A DNA stretch of 64,000 bases from Acidovorax soli (GCF_014207955.1 NZ_JACHLK010000004.1:62001-126000), one strand, 5' to 3'; numbered from the stretch's first letter, positions 9,539 through 19,074 are shown. Program-made: numbers and translations. Notes: generated by a model from the letters alone, not told the origin.

Positions 9539-10252
9539 ATGCGTTTGCGCCTTCTTCGCCGCCGGCTGACCATCAGCGCCCCCCGCGTGGCCATCCGCAG
9601 TGCCATGCCCTGGCCTGTGCGCTGGCTGCTGCTGGCCGTGGTCTTTGGGCTGTGCGCCGCCGTGGCGCTGTGGGCCTTCGAGTTCGGCAAATCCATCGCA
9701 GGGCTCGATTCCGGCGCCCGGGACGAGCTGGTGCGCCTGCGCAGTGAAGTGGCGCGGCTGGTCGAGGAGACGCAGCGCCAGCATGCGGTCTCGCAGACGG
9801 CTGAGAGCATCCTCACTGCCGACCGGGCCACCTTGCAGACCCTGATGGCCCAGGTGCGGCAGCTGGAGGCCGAGAACCGCACGCTGCGCGAGGACCTGGG
9901 GTTCTTCGAGCGGCTCATTCCCGCCGGCTCCACCGAAGGCGTGGCCATCCGCGGCCTGCACGCCGAGACCGTGGGGGGCATGCAACTGCGCTGGCAGGTG
10001 CTGGTGATCCAGGCGGCCCGCAATGCGCCCGAGTTCAATGGCCGGCTCGAACTGGTGCTCGCGGGCACGCAGGATGGAAAGCCCTGGACCCAGACCTTCC
10101 CCCAGGGTGCGGCGCTGCAGCTGCGCCAATACCGGCGACTGGAGGGCTTGTTGACCTTGCCCGCCGATGCCGTGGTAAAAACCGTGACCGCGCGGGTGCT
10201 GGATGGCAGCAACCTGCGCACCTCTCAGACCATGGCCCTGGCGGCTGAATAG
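9539..10252 (+). CDS. DUF6776-like inner-membrane coiled-coil protein
   Basis: The 237-residue protein has a basic N-terminus and a single membrane helix (WLLLAVVFGLCAAVALWAF, residues ~29-47). A coiled coil of about 80 residues follows (RLRSEVARLVEETQRQ to RQLEAENRTLREDLGFF), then a small C-terminal beta-rich domain. This matches the layout of DUF6776 proteins that sit beside bactofilin and erpA in betaproteobacteria. The role is unknown; the N-in topology places the coiled coil and C-terminal domain in the periplasm. It starts 37 bp after the rpsI terminator and is followed by the bactofilin gene. Confidence 0.7.
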   Translation: MRLRLLRRRLTISAPRVAIRSAMPWPVRWLLLAVVFGLCAAVALWAFEFGKSIAGLDSGARDELVRLRSEVARLVEETQRQHAVSQTAESILTADRATLQTLMAQVRQLEAENRTLREDLGFFERLIPAGSTEGVAIRGLHAETVGGMQLRWQVLVIQAARNAPEFNGRLELVLAGTQDGKPWTQTFPQGAALQLRQYRRLEGLLTLPADAVVKTVTARVLDGSNLRTSQTMALAAE

Positions 10253-10388
10253 CCGCCGCCCCACCGCCAGCCACCGGGCATGCGGGTGGCAAGCCAGGGT
10301 TCTGCCTTTCATTTTGCTGTGGATGGACGACCGCCTGCCGGCCCCCTGGCGCGTGCGGGCGGCCATCCCTGACCCAGGAGTTTTGCCC

Positions 10389-10814
10389 ATGTTTTCCCGC
10401 AAGAAGCAGCCCCCGATCAAGAGCCTGGTGGCCCATGGCACCCGCATCGACGGCAATGTGCTGTTCGGCGAGGGCATGCGCATCGACGGCGAGGTGGTGG
10501 GCGACATCCGCTCGGGCACCGAGCAGCCCAGCATCCTGGTGATCTCGGAGACCGCGCAGGTCGAAGGGGCCGTGCATGCCGACCACGTGATCGTCAATGG
10601 CACGGTGACCGGACCGGTCCATGCGGCCGAGCTGCTGGAACTGCAGCCCAAGGCCCGCATCACGGGCAATGTGCACTACAAGGCGCTGGAAATGCACCAG
10701 GGCGCGATGATCACGGGCCAGATGTGCCCCCTGGCCGTGGTGGCCGACGAAAAGCCCCCACTGCAGTTGTCGTCAAAGACGGCAGCGCCTGAATCTCCGA
10801 CTGCTTTGCAGTAG
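10389..10814 (+). CDS. Bactofilin (polymer-forming cytoskeletal protein)
   Basis: Bactofilins form nucleotide-independent filaments from a right-handed beta-helix. The 141-residue protein has a short N-terminal tail ([20 protein letters not shown]) and repeating beta-helix rungs such as [35 protein letters not shown] and [20 protein letters not shown]. It ends in a short disordered tail. ATG 10389 has an AGGAG site; the in-frame ATG at 10203 would add an implausible leader overlapping the preceding gene. Its position between DUF6776 and erpA is conserved in related genomes. In other bacteria bactofilins place cell-wall enzymes; M23-type peptidases can be partners, and one is encoded 4 kb downstream. 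Confidence 0.88.
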   Translation: MFSRKKQPPIKSLVAHGTRIDGNVLFGEGMRIDGEVVGDIRSGTEQPSILVISETAQVEGAVHADHVIVNGTVTGPVHAAELLELQPKARITGNVHYKALEMHQGAMITGQMCPLAVVADEKPPLQLSSKTAAPESPTALQ

Positions 10815-10848
10815 TATTGGCGCAAACCCTGATAACGGAGTCCCACCC

Positions 10849-11214
10849 ATGAGCGCAGTTGCCGAGAACATCCAGACCGAAATGCCCGCCCCCATCCTGT
10901 TCACCGACAGTGCTGCGGCGAAGGTGGCGGACCTGATCGCGGAAGAAGGCAACCCGGACCTCAAGCTGCGCGTTTTTGTGCAGGGTGGCGGCTGCTCGGG
11001 CTTCCAGTACGGCTTCACGTTCGACGAGATCACGAACGACGACGACACCACCATGACCAAGAATGGCGTTTCGCTGCTGATCGACGCCATGAGCTACCAG
11101 TACTTGGTGGGTGCCGAGATCGACTACAAGGAAGACCTGCAGGGCGCCCAGTTCGTGATCAAGAACCCCAACGCCACGACCACCTGCGGCTGCGGTTCGA
11201 GCTTCTCTGCCTGA
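10849..11214 (+). CDS. erpA: Iron-sulfur cluster insertion protein
   Basis: ErpA is an A-type carrier that delivers Fe-S clusters to apoproteins such as IspG. The 121-residue protein carries the three ligand Cys: one in [13 protein letters not shown] and two in [12 protein letters not shown]. It sits in the conserved betaproteobacterial neighbourhood and is followed by an intrinsic terminator. Confidence 0.95.
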   Translation: MSAVAENIQTEMPAPILFTDSAAAKVADLIAEEGNPDLKLRVFVQGGGCSGFQYGFTFDEITNDDDTTMTKNGVSLLIDAMSYQYLVGAEIDYKEDLQGAQFVIKNPNATTTCGCGSSFSA

Positions 11215-11255
11215 GGACGCCGAGCCGTGCGCACCACGGTCCCGGTCCATCCAGC

Positions 11256-11278
11256 AAGCCGCCTTCGGGCGGCTTTTC
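11256..11278 (+). terminator. Intrinsic terminator after erpA
   Basis: AAGCCGCC and GGCGGCTT form an eight-base-pair stem around a TTCG loop, followed by further T residues. Confidence 0.9.
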
Positions 11279-11322
11279 ATTTGGGGCTTCCGCTTCTCCG
11301 CACCTGATCTGCACGGTACCGC

Positions 11323-12744
11323 ATGCAGCAAGAACCCTCGCGCAAAGTCCTCCTCTGGCTGGTGGCCGTCGGCTTCTTCATGCAGACGCTGGACGCCACC
11401 ATCGTCAACACCGCGCTGCCCGCCATGGCCAAGAGCCTGGGCGAGAGCCCGCTGCAGATGCAGTCGGTGGTCGTGGCCTACTCGCTGGCCATGGCCATGC
11501 TGATCCCGGCCTCGGGCTGGCTGGCCGACCGCTTCGGCTCGCGCCGGGTCTTCTTTTCGGCGATCGTGCTGTTCGTGATCGGTTCGGTGTGCTGCGCCAT
11601 GGCGCAGAACCTGGCACAGCTGGTGGCGGCGCGCGTGGTGCAGGGCCTGGGCGGGGCGCTGCTGCTGCCGGTAGGGCGGCTGGTGGTGCTGCGCACCTTT
11701 CCGCGCGAGCAGTTCCTGCAGGCCATGAGCTTTGTGGCCATTCCCGGCCTCATCGGCCCGCTGATCGGCCCCACACTGGGCGGCTGGCTGGTGGAGGCCG
11801 TGTCCTGGCACTGGATCTTTCTGATCAATGTGCCCGTGGGGCTGGTGGGCTGCATCGCCACGCTGCGCTACATGCCCGGCGAGCCTGTCACTTTCGTCAC
11901 CCGCTTCGACCTGGCGGGCTACCTGATGCTGGCCTTCGGCATGGTGTCCCTGTCGCTGGCGCTCGACGGGCTGGCCAGCATGGGCCTGCGCCAGGCCAGC
12001 GTGCTGGTGCTCATGGTCTTTGGTCTGGCCAGCCTGGTGGCTTACTGGCTGCACGCGGCGCGCCGCGCCGACCCGCTGTTCTCCCCGCGCCTGTTCTCGG
12101 TGGACACCCTGCGCATCGGCCTGCTGGGCAACCTGTTCTCGCGCCTGGGCAGCTCCTGCATGCCCTTTTTGATCCCGCTCTTGATGCAGGTCACCATGGG
12201 CTACTCGCCCCTGCAGGCCGGCATGATGATGCTGCCGGTGGCCCTTGCCGGCATGTCGATGAAGCGCTTCACCACACCGCTGATCACGCGCTTCGGCTAC
12301 CGCCAGGTGCTGGTGGGCAACACGCTGATGGTGGGCCTGGTGATGGCCAGCTTCGGCCTGGCCGACCCGGCCCAGCCGCTGTGGCTGCGTGTGCTGCAGC
12401 TGGCGGTGTTCGGGGCCGTCAATTCGCTGCAGTTCACGGCCATGAACACCGTCACGCTCAAGGACCTGGACCATGCCATGGCCAGCAGCGGCAACAGCCT
12501 GCTGTCCATGGTGCAGATGCTGGCCATGGGCATGGGGGTGGCTGCGGCCGGCGCGGTGCTGGCAGCGTTCACCGCCTTCTTCCAGCCGGCGGGTACTGCG
12601 CAGACGCTCTCGGCGTTCCAGTCCACCTTTGTCTGCATGGGGCTCATCACCGTGGCCTCGGCCGCCATCTTCTGGCAGCTCTCGCCCGAGGACCGCGCCA
12701 GCAGCCAGGCGGCCACCACGGCCGACGCTGCAGACCACGGATGA
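11323..12744 (+). CDS. mdtD: MdtD-like DHA2-family multidrug efflux transporter
   Basis: The 473-residue protein is a 14-helix major facilitator of the EmrB/QacA (DHA2) type and closely resembles E. coli MdtD along its length. Shared stretches include FFMQTLDATIVNTALPAMA, LGESPLQMQ, PASGWLADRFGSRRVFF, ARVVQGLGGALLLPVGRL and SWHWIFLINVPVG. It should export hydrophobic or anionic compounds by proton antiport in the inner membrane. No membrane-fusion partner or regulator is adjacent. It converges on anmK with four bases between stops and has no visible terminator. Confidence 0.88.
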   Translation: MQQEPSRKVLLWLVAVGFFMQTLDATIVNTALPAMAKSLGESPLQMQSVVVAYSLAMAMLIPASGWLADRFGSRRVFFSAIVLFVIGSVCCAMAQNLAQLVAARVVQGLGGALLLPVGRLVVLRTFPREQFLQAMSFVAIPGLIGPLIGPTLGGWLVEAVSWHWIFLINVPVGLVGCIATLRYMPGEPVTFVTRFDLAGYLMLAFGMVSLSLALDGLASMGLRQASVLVLMVFGLASLVAYWLHAARRADPLFSPRLFSVDTLRIGLLGNLFSRLGSSCMPFLIPLLMQVTMGYSPLQAGMMMLPVALAGMSMKRFTTPLITRFGYRQVLVGNTLMVGLVMASFGLADPAQPLWLRVLQLAVFGAVNSLQFTAMNTVTLKDLDHAMASSGNSLLSMVQMLAMGMGVAAAGAVLAAFTAFFQPAGTAQTLSAFQSTFVCMGLITVASAAIFWQLSPEDRASSQAATTADAADHG

Positions 12745-12748
12745 AGGG

Positions 12749-13897
12749 TCAGGCCGGGTAGAGGGCGCCCAGGATGCGTTCGCCTGCAGCGCCGGTCACG
12801 CTGGCCAGGTTGCCCGGCAGGCCCTCGATGGCCTGGCGTGCCAGCCAGGCGAAGGCGGCGGCCTCCACCTGCAGGGCGGGCAGGCCCAGGGTATCGGTGG
12901 CAACGACCTGGAGACCGGGGCAGGCCGCTTGCAGGCGTGCCATCAGGTGGGTGTTGAGGGCGCCGCCGCCACACACCGCCAGGGTCTGGGCGCCTGCACC
13001 ATGGCGCCTGGCATCGTCGGCGCAGGCCAGCGCTGTGAACTCCGTGAGCGTGGCCTGTATGTCCTGGGGCGCGCATACGGCAAAGGCCTTCAGCCGGCTG
13101 CTGAGCCAGGCGGGGTTGAACAGGTCGCGCCCCGTGCTCTTGGGCGGTGGCTTGTGCAGGAAGGGCTCCTGCCGCAGCAAGGCCAGCAGTTCGGGCAGCA
13201 CCTGCCCGTTGGCGGCCCAGGCGCCGGCGGCGTCATAGGGCTGGCCGGTGTGCAGCTGGCACCAATGGTCCATCAGCGCATTGCCGGGCCCGCAGTCGAA
13301 GCCGCGCACCTGGCCATCGGCGCCGAGCACGCTCAGGTTGGAGATGCCGCCGATATTGAGCACCAGCATGGTTTCGCCCGCGCGGCCGAACACGCCGCGG
13401 TGGAAGGCCGGCACCAGCGGTGCACCCTGGCCACCCGCCGCCACGTCGCGGTTGCGAAAGTCCGCCACCACGGCGATGCCTGTGCGCTCGGCCAGCAGGG
13501 CAGGGTTGTTCAGCTGCAGGGTGTAGCCCGTGCCATCGAATTCCTGTGGCCGGTGGCGCACCGTCTGGCCGTGGGCGCCGATGGCGCGGATGGCCTGGGG
13601 CGCCAGGCCACTGCGTTCCAGCAGGCTGTGCACCACGCTGGCATAGGCGCGGGCCAAGCCGCTGCCGGCCAGGGCAGCGCGGTGCAGCTCGTCGCTGCCC
13701 GGGGTGTTGAGGGCCAGGAGTTCCGCGCGCAGTTCCGGGGTGAAGGGCGCGCTGGCATGGTGGCTCACCACCATGCGGCCACCGGAGAAATCCGCCAGCA
13801 CCCCGTCGATCCCGTCGAGCGAGGTGCCGGACATCAGGCCGATGTACAGCTCCGAAGTCAACGCGGCAGGTGTGGCCGTGGAGCGCTCGATCAACAT
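12749..13897 (-). CDS. anmK: Anhydro-N-acetylmuramic acid kinase
   Basis: AnmK phosphorylates and opens 1,6-anhydroMurNAc released by lytic transglycosylases, feeding cell-wall sugar back to MurNAc-6-P. The protein of 382 residues shows YIGLMSGTSLDGIDGVLADF, AIGAHGQTVRHRP, VVADFRNRDVAAGGQGAPLVP, LNIGGISN and VCGGGALN, all family hallmarks. An in-frame TTG at 13918 could add seven residues; ATG 13897 is preferred. It lies downstream of the M23 peptidase gene on the same strand, separated by a repeat element, so recycling and wall hydrolysis genes are adjacent. Confidence 0.94.
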   Translation of the reverse strand: MLIERSTATPAALTSELYIGLMSGTSLDGIDGVLADFSGGRMVVSHHASAPFTPELRAELLALNTPGSDELHRAALAGSGLARAYASVVHSLLERSGLAPQAIRAIGAHGQTVRHRPQEFDGTGYTLQLNNPALLAERTGIAVVADFRNRDVAAGGQGAPLVPAFHRGVFGRAGETMLVLNIGGISNLSVLGADGQVRGFDCGPGNALMDHWCQLHTGQPYDAAGAWAANGQVLPELLALLRQEPFLHKPPPKSTGRDLFNPAWLSSRLKAFAVCAPQDIQATLTEFTALACADDARRHGAGAQTLAVCGGGALNTHLMARLQAACPGLQVVATDTLGLPALQVEAAAFAWLARQAIEGLPGNLASVTGAAGERILGALYPA

Positions 13898-13922
13898 GGT
13901 GCTGTGGGGTGTACGCAATCCA

Positions 13923-14096
13923 TGAAACTGGCACGCACAAGGCCGGGGCCGCCGCGCAAGGGCCGCCCCGCCGCGCTGGCGGCGTCCCCCTGGGGGCTGA
14001 GTGCCGCGGCTCTAAGCCTGCCTGCGCAGGCTTGGACGGCAACGAAGGGCGATTGCCTCTGGCGATTGCACCGAGGCGCGAAGCGACTCAGGGGGG
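13923..14096 (-). repeat. Intergenic repeat element, copy A
   Basis: Read on the minus strand, this element starts CCCCCTGAGTCGCTTCGCGC directly after the M23 peptidase stop. It ends with GGGGCGGCCCTTGCGCGG and a further ~30 bases ending GTTTCA just before anmK. Copy B at 22892-23014 has both arms; the last 40 bases match at 32 positions. The cores differ: here a hairpin AAGCCTGC / GCAGGCTT (14013-14032) lies in a longer, unrelated sequence. No open frame or transposase is present. Confidence 0.8.
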
Positions 14097-14101
14097 GCAC
14101 T

Positions 14102-15460
14102 TTACTCCGCGCTGGCTTGTTCGATGGAGGCAGCGGCCGAGAGCTGAATGCGCATGGCCGATGCCAGGCGGTCGAAGGCGGGGCGGCCGGCCTTGGACAC
14201 GGGGGCTGCGGCTTCGCTGGCGGCCACGATGGTCTGGGGATCCTGGTGCACGCCGTTCACGCGGAACTCGAAGTGCAGGTGCGGTCCGGTGGCCCAGCCC
14301 GTGGAGCCCACGGCGCCGATGGTCTGGCCCTGCTCGACCGACTGGCCCTGGCGCACGTCGATGCGGCTCAGGTGGGCGTAGACGGTGACATGCTGGTTGC
14401 GGTGCTTCACGAAGACCACGTTGCCGAAGCCGTTCTGCACACCCGCGAATTCCACCACGCCGTCACCCACGGTGCGCGCGGGCGTGCCCGTGGGGGCCGC
14501 GAAGTCGGTGCCCAGGTGGGCGCGCCAGGTCTTCAGGATGGGGTGCATGCGCATCTTGAAGCCGCTGGTCACGCGCGAGAACTCCACCGGGGAGGTCAGG
14601 TAGGCGCGGCGCATGCTCTCGCCGTCCAGCGTGTAGTAGGCGCCTTTGGTGGCGTTGGCTTCCTGGAACCAGATGGCCTGGTGGGTCTTGTTGTTGTTGA
14701 CGAACTCGGCGCTCAGCACGCGGCCGCTGCTCAGCGGTTCGCCGTCGGCTTCCAGGGTTTCGTAGACCACCGAGAAGCGGTCGCCCTTGCGCAGCGAGCG
14801 GCGGAAATCGATGTTGCCCGAGAACAGCTCGGCCATTTGCACGGCCACGGCATCGGGGATGTTGGAGGCGTCGGTCGCGGCGAACAGCGAGCTGTTGATC
14901 ACGCCGCCAGCCAGGCGGCTGCTGGTCGTGAGCTTGGCCGTTTCCACGCGCGAGCTGAATTTCTCGCCCGTGCGCTCCACGATCAGGCGGCGGAAGTTGC
15001 CGCTGTCGTCCGGCACCCAGCGGGCCGTCAGGCGCACCAGGCGGTGGTCGTCGGTGGTCTCGGCCGAGACGAAGCGGCCGGTGCGGCCCAGCATGTTCTG
15101 GCGCACGGTGTTGTCACCGCGCAGGAAGGCGGCAGCGGCCGGGTCGGCCACGCCCATGCGCTGCAACAGGGATTCGGGGGTGTCGCTGCTGCGCACCTGT
15201 TCGGAGCGGAACAGCGAGAAGCCGGGCGCGTCGAGCTGGCCCAGCACCAGGTTCTCGGCCAGCGATTCCACCGGGTAGTTGACCATGCGCACCGGCATGT
15301 CGGCCGGATCGGGCGCAAACGAGGCCACGGCAAATGCGCCGCCGCCGCCCGTGAGCAGCAGTGCTGCAATGGCGGCGGTGATGCGTTTGGGGTGTTGTTG
15401 GATGCTCTGGGACAGTCGGTCTAGCAAAGCCGCGCTGGCGGTGGTCAAGCCGTGAATCAA
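14102..15460 (-). CDS. M23-family peptidoglycan endopeptidase
   Basis: The 452-residue protein has one N-terminal membrane helix (ITAAIAALLLTGGGGAFAVASFA) and a long periplasmic region with a LysM-like or OapA-like segment. A C-terminal LytM zinc-peptidase domain follows, with ligands in HLGTDFAAPTGTPA and HLHFEFRVNG, so the H-x3-D and HxH motifs are intact. It should cut peptide crosslinks in peptidoglycan, like MepM. The start is TTG 15460 after a GGGG ribosome site; the frame is open much further upstream only as a shadow of tyrS. It is divergent from tyrS across about 200 bp. Confidence 0.9.
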   Translation of the reverse strand: MIHGLTTASAALLDRLSQSIQQHPKRITAAIAALLLTGGGGAFAVASFAPDPADMPVRMVNYPVESLAENLVLGQLDAPGFSLFRSEQVRSSDTPESLLQRMGVADPAAAAFLRGDNTVRQNMLGRTGRFVSAETTDDHRLVRLTARWVPDDSGNFRRLIVERTGEKFSSRVETAKLTTSSRLAGGVINSSLFAATDASNIPDAVAVQMAELFSGNIDFRRSLRKGDRFSVVYETLEADGEPLSSGRVLSAEFVNNNKTHQAIWFQEANATKGAYYTLDGESMRRAYLTSPVEFSRVTSGFKMRMHPILKTWRAHLGTDFAAPTGTPARTVGDGVVEFAGVQNGFGNVVFVKHRNQHVTVYAHLSRIDVRQGQSVEQGQTIGAVGSTGWATGPHLHFEFRVNGVHQDPQTIVAASEAAAPVSKAGRPAFDRLASAMRIQLSAAASIEQASAE

Positions 15461-15661
15461 AGGTCTATCCCCAGTATGAGAGTGGTCTCCTGGCACTTCC
15501 CCGGTGTGAATGCGGGGCAAGGCCAAGCGCACAGACTGTCTGTTTGCAGCGATTCGACAGGGCACGAGGCGGGTCGAAACAGCGGGCCCATTAGAATCCG
15601 CCTTCGCAATGTGGGCTGGAGTATAGCGGTGCACGCTGTATAGACATCCCAAAAAACCCTT

Positions 15662-16894
15662 ATGAATCAATCTGCTGTTACAACGATGCCGGTTTCCGAT
15701 GGTGTAGGACGGGCGCTTGAAATCTCGCTGCGCGGCGTGCAGGAACTGCTGCCCCAGGACGAATGGGTCAAAAAGCTCGCGCGCTCCGAAGCCACGGGCA
15801 AGCCCCTGCGCATCAAGCTGGGCCTGGACCCCACGGCACCCGACATCCACATCGGCCACACGGTGGTGCTCAACAAGATGCGGCAGTTGCAAGATCTGGG
15901 CCACCAGGTGATCTTCCTGATCGGGGATTTCACCAGCCTGATCGGCGACCCCTCGGGCCGCAACAGCACGCGCCCGCCGCTCACGGCCGAGCAGATCAAG
16001 GCCAACGCCGAGACTTACTACCGCCAGGCCAGCATGGTGCTGGACCCGGCGAAGACCGAGATCCGCTACAACAGCGAGTGGAGCGAGCCCCTGGGCGCCA
16101 GCGGCATGATCCAGCTGGCCGCCAAGTACACGGTGGCGCGCATGATGGAGCGCGACGATTTCCACAAGCGCTTCACCACCGGCCAGTCCATTGCGGTGCA
16201 CGAGTTCCTGTACCCGCTGATGCAGGGCTACGATTCGGTCGCCCTGCAGAGCGACCTGGAGCTCGGTGGCACAGACCAGAAGTTCAACCTGCTCATGGGC
16301 CGCCACCTGCAGCAGGAGTATGGCCAGGAGCCGCAGTGTGTGCTCACCATGCCGCTGCTGGTGGGCCTGGACGGCGTGGACAAGATGTCCAAGTCCAAGA
16401 ACAACTACATCGGCATCACCGAAGAGCCCAACACCATGTTCGCCAAGGTGCTGTCGATCTCGGACACGCTGATGTGGGACTGGTACACCCTGCTGTCCTT
16501 TTTGTCCCTGGAGCAGATCGCGGTCCTCAAGGCCGAGGTGGCCGGCGGGCGCAATCCCAAGGACGCCAAGGTCATGCTGGCCAAGGAGATCACCACGCGC
16601 TTCCACAGCGCGGCAGCCGCCGAAGCGGCCGAGCAGGATTTCCACAACCGCAGCAAGGGCGGCGTACCCGATGAGATTCCCGAAGTCAGCCTCTCCGGCG
16701 CGCCGATGGGCATTGGCGCCCTGCTCAAGGGCGCCAACCTGGCCCCGTCCAGCAGCGAAGCCGGCCGCCTGATCGATGGCGGCGGTGTGCGCGTAGACGG
16801 TACCGTCATCAGCGACAAGGGCCTCAAGCTCGACGCCGGCACCTATGTGGTGCAGGTGGGCAAGCGCAAGTTCGCCCGCATCACGCTGGGCTGA
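15662..16894 (+). CDS. tyrS: Tyrosyl-tRNA synthetase
   Basis: TyrS charges tRNA-Tyr. The 410-residue protein is a class I synthetase with [18 protein letters not shown] (HIGH motif), [13 protein letters not shown] and DKMSKSKNN (KMSKS motif). A C-terminal S4 RNA-binding domain ends [13 protein letters not shown]. The [11 protein letters not shown] form and spacing fit the TyrZ-like branch common in Burkholderiales. A TAGAAT-like -10 at 15592-15597 is possible, without a clear -35. The gene ends at a strong terminator. Confidence 0.97.
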   Translation: MNQSAVTTMPVSDGVGRALEISLRGVQELLPQDEWVKKLARSEATGKPLRIKLGLDPTAPDIHIGHTVVLNKMRQLQDLGHQVIFLIGDFTSLIGDPSGRNSTRPPLTAEQIKANAETYYRQASMVLDPAKTEIRYNSEWSEPLGASGMIQLAAKYTVARMMERDDFHKRFTTGQSIAVHEFLYPLMQGYDSVALQSDLELGGTDQKFNLLMGRHLQQEYGQEPQCVLTMPLLVGLDGVDKMSKSKNNYIGITEEPNTMFAKVLSISDTLMWDWYTLLSFLSLEQIAVLKAEVAGGRNPKDAKVMLAKEITTRFHSAAAAEAAEQDFHNRSKGGVPDEIPEVSLSGAPMGIGALLKGANLAPSSSEAGRLIDGGGVRVDGTVISDKGLKLDAGTYVVQVGKRKFARITLG

Positions 16895-16916
16895 GCGTCC
16901 CCCGCGTTTCCCGCCC

Positions 16917-16950
16917 ACGCCCTGCCGGTGCACGCCGGCAGGGCGTTTTT
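16917..16950 (+). terminator. Intrinsic terminator after tyrS
   Basis: ACGCCCTGCCGG (16917-16928) pairs perfectly with CCGGCAGGGCGT (16935-16946) around a six-base loop, followed by four or five T residues. It also separates tyrS from the convergent LysR gene whose stop begins at 16953. Confidence 0.93.
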
Positions 16951-16952
16951 CA

Positions 16953-17849
16953 TCATGGTGCGCTGGCCACTGCGCGCAGCGTGGCCAGCATGGCCTCGGT
17001 GTGCGGATCGGTGTCGGCCGCGCGGTAGGCCAGGTACAGGGTGGAAGCCGCATCCCGTTCGGTGATGGGCTTGTAGGCCACGCCTTCCAGGGCCATGCAG
17101 CGCGTGTCCTGCGGCACGATGGCGATGCCCAGGCCGGCAGCGACCAGGCCGACCATGAAGGCCGGCTCGCGCGCCTCGCGCACCACGCGCGGGCGAAAAC
17201 CGGCCTGCGCGCACAGCTGCATCACGGGCCAGTACAGGCCGATGCCGGCATCGCGCGGGTAGGTGATCAGGGCCTCGTCCGCCAGGTCGGCCATGGCGAC
17301 GGCCTCCTGGCGGGCCAGCGCATGCCCTTCAGGGACGGCCGCGACCAGTGGGGCGCGGTACCACTGCTCCAGGTGCACGCCCTCGGGCGGGCGCATGTCG
17401 GGTTTGCGCAGGATGCCCACGTCCAGCACCCGCTCGTACAGCGCGCCCAGTTGCGCCACGGAAGCCATCTCCTGCAGGTCGATCTCCACATGGGCGTGGT
17501 CCCGGCCGAAGCCGCGCAGCGCGCGCGGCAGGCGCTCGGTGAACATGGCCGAGGCCGTGACCCCGAGCGCAATGCGCCCGAAGATGCCGGCCGAGGCGCT
17601 GCGCGCCGCCTCCGTGGCGGCCTGGGCGGCCGCCAGGATGGCGCGGGCGCGCACCAAAAACTCCTTGCCCGCCTGGGTCAGGAACACGCGCCGCGTGTCG
17701 CGCACGAAGAGTTCGGCGCCGATCTCCTCTTCGAGCGCGCGGATCTGCGTGCTCAGCGGCGGCTGGGCCATGTGCAGCCGCAGGGCCGCACGCGTGAAAT
17801 TGAGCTCTTCGGCCACGGCCACGAAGTAGCGCAGGTGGCGCATTTCCAT
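16953..17849 (-). CDS. LysR-family regulator of the porin/aldolase operon
   Basis: A 298-residue LysR protein. Its N-terminal winged helix (MEMRHLRYFVAVAEELNFTR ... LHMAQPPLSTQIRALEEEIG) is typical of the BenM/CatM branch, followed by a periplasmic-binding-like effector domain. It is transcribed away from the porin-tctC-aldolase-amidohydrolase-EPTP operon, the usual arrangement for a LysR activator of a catabolic operon. The inducer is unknown but is likely an aromatic breakdown product or the transported organic acid. An AT-rich dyad lies in the shared promoter region. Confidence 0.88.
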   Translation of the reverse strand: MEMRHLRYFVAVAEELNFTRAALRLHMAQPPLSTQIRALEEEIGAELFVRDTRRVFLTQAGKEFLVRARAILAAAQAATEAARSASAGIFGRIALGVTASAMFTERLPRALRGFGRDHAHVEIDLQEMASVAQLGALYERVLDVGILRKPDMRPPEGVHLEQWYRAPLVAAVPEGHALARQEAVAMADLADEALITYPRDAGIGLYWPVMQLCAQAGFRPRVVREAREPAFMVGLVAAGLGIAIVPQDTRCMALEGVAYKPITERDAASTLYLAYRAADTDPHTEAMLATLRAVASAP

Positions 17850-17871
17850 GCGAGGACTCCGATCGTTGAAG

Positions 17872-17894
17872 GGTATTTATATTTTTTAGATACC
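17872..17894. promoter_or_regulatory. AT-rich dyad between LysR and porin genes
   Basis: GGTAT at 17872-17876 and ATACC at 17890-17894 form an interrupted palindrome around an almost pure A/T core, in DNA otherwise about two-thirds G+C. It is 23 bp upstream of the LysR start and about 100 bp upstream of the porin start. It is a candidate LysR operator; the core could also hold a promoter. Confidence 0.45.
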
Positions 17895-17997
17895 TATTTT
17901 TATCCAAAAACAGTATTTCCGGATATTGATGGGGATCCCTAGCATCCGTCCTGTCGCCGCCCAAAGCCGTGCGGCCAAGTAAAAACAGGAGACAAGC

Positions 17998-19074
17998 TTG
18001 AACCCCCATCCGCCATTCGCCCGGCCCGTCCGCGCGTTCCTCGCCCCCTCTGCACGTGCCGCCTGGGTGCTGGCCGCTGGCCTGGCCGCCGGTACTTTCG
18101 GCACGGCCCATGCCCAAAGCGGCGTGACCATCTTCGGCACGCTCGATCTCAACATCACCCATGCCAAGGCCGGCAACACCTCGGCCACCACCATGTCCTC
18201 GGGCGGCAACCTCATCCCCAGCCGTCTGGGCTTTCGCGGCACCGAGGACCTGGGCGGTGGCCTGGCCGCAAGCTTCTGGCTGGAGGCGCAGCTGCTGCCC
18301 GATTCGGGCGCGCTCGAAGGCTCGGCCCTGTTCCACCGCCGCTCCACCGTGAGCCTGTCCGGCACCAGCTGGGGCGAGGTGCGCCTGGGCCGTGACTATG
18401 CGCCCACGTTCTGGAACGTCTCGCAGTTCGCCCCCTTCGGCACCGTCGGGGTCGGCGGCTCGGCCAACATCATCGAGGGCTGGCCCTTCGGCACGGGTGG
18501 CGCCCGCACCTTCGTGCGCTCGGCGAATTCGCTCGGTTACCTGCTGCCACGCAACCTGGGCGGCGTCTACGGTCAGGCCATGGTCGCCGCGGCCGAGGGG
18601 GCCGATGGCGCGCGCTATACCGGTGCCCGGCTGGGCTACGCCGCCGGCCCGGTGGACGTGGCGGCCGCCTACGGCGAGACTCCAGCCAAGGGGCAAACCA
18701 GCAAGGTGGCCAACATCGGTGGTTCGTACAACTTCGGCGTGGCCAAACTCATGGGCTATTGGCTGGACCAGCGCGCTGCAGGCACCAAGCATTCCAACTG
18801 GCTGCTCGGTGCCACGGTGCCGGTCGGCGAGGTGGGCACGGTGCGTGTCTCGGTGGCCGAGGCCAAGGCGCGGGGCACCGGGGTGGGTGGTGACGGCGCA
18901 CGCCAGATTGCCGTGGGCTATGTGCACGCGCTGAGCAAGCGCACGGCCCTCTACGGTGCGTACTCGCGCATCACCAACCGGGGCCAGGCGGCGTTTGCGA
19001 CCAGCGAGTCCCCTGAAGGGGCGCCGGGTGCGAACGCTTCGGGTCTGCAGTTCGGCATTTCGCACAACTTCTGA
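17998..19074 (+). CDS. Gram-negative general porin
   Basis: A 358-residue outer-membrane porin of the betaproteobacterial OmpC-like family. It has a signal peptide ending GTAHA-QSGVTIFGTLD, conserved strands SRLGFRGTEDLGGGLAASFWLE and FHRRSTVSLSG, the loop LGRDYAPTFWNV, and a C-terminal aromatic residue (FGISHNF) recognised by the BAM machinery. The start is TTG 17998 with a good AGGAGA ribosome site. It leads the operon and probably admits the substrate bound by the following TctC protein. Confidence 0.9.
   Translation: MNPHPPFARPVRAFLAPSARAAWVLAAGLAAGTFGTAHAQSGVTIFGTLDLNITHAKAGNTSATTMSSGGNLIPSRLGFRGTEDLGGGLAASFWLEAQLLPDSGALEGSALFHRRSTVSLSGTSWGEVRLGRDYAPTFWNVSQFAPFGTVGVGGSANIIEGWPFGTGGARTFVRSANSLGYLLPRNLGGVYGQAMVAAAEGADGARYTGARLGYAAGPVDVAAAYGETPAKGQTSKVANIGGSYNFGVAKLMGYWLDQRAAGTKHSNWLLGATVPVGEVGTVRVSVAEAKARGTGVGGDGARQIAVGYVHALSKRTALYGAYSRITNRGQAAFATSESPEGAPGANASGLQFGISHNF

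Noticed and set aside
12473..15424. 983-residue plus-strand open frame over anmK and the M23 gene
   Set aside because: Both minus-strand genes have clear family motifs; the plus-strand frame crosses both and the repeat and has no recognisable domain.
14102..17053. 983-residue minus-strand frame joining the M23 gene with the tyrS complement
   Set aside because: Only the last ~452 residues look like protein. The upstream half is the tyrS shadow, and a TTG with ribosome site at 15460 gives a normal start.
17329..19065. 578-residue minus-strand frame over the porin gene
   Set aside because: It is antisense to a porin with signal peptide and beta-barrel strands and reads into the LysR gene in the wrong frame.
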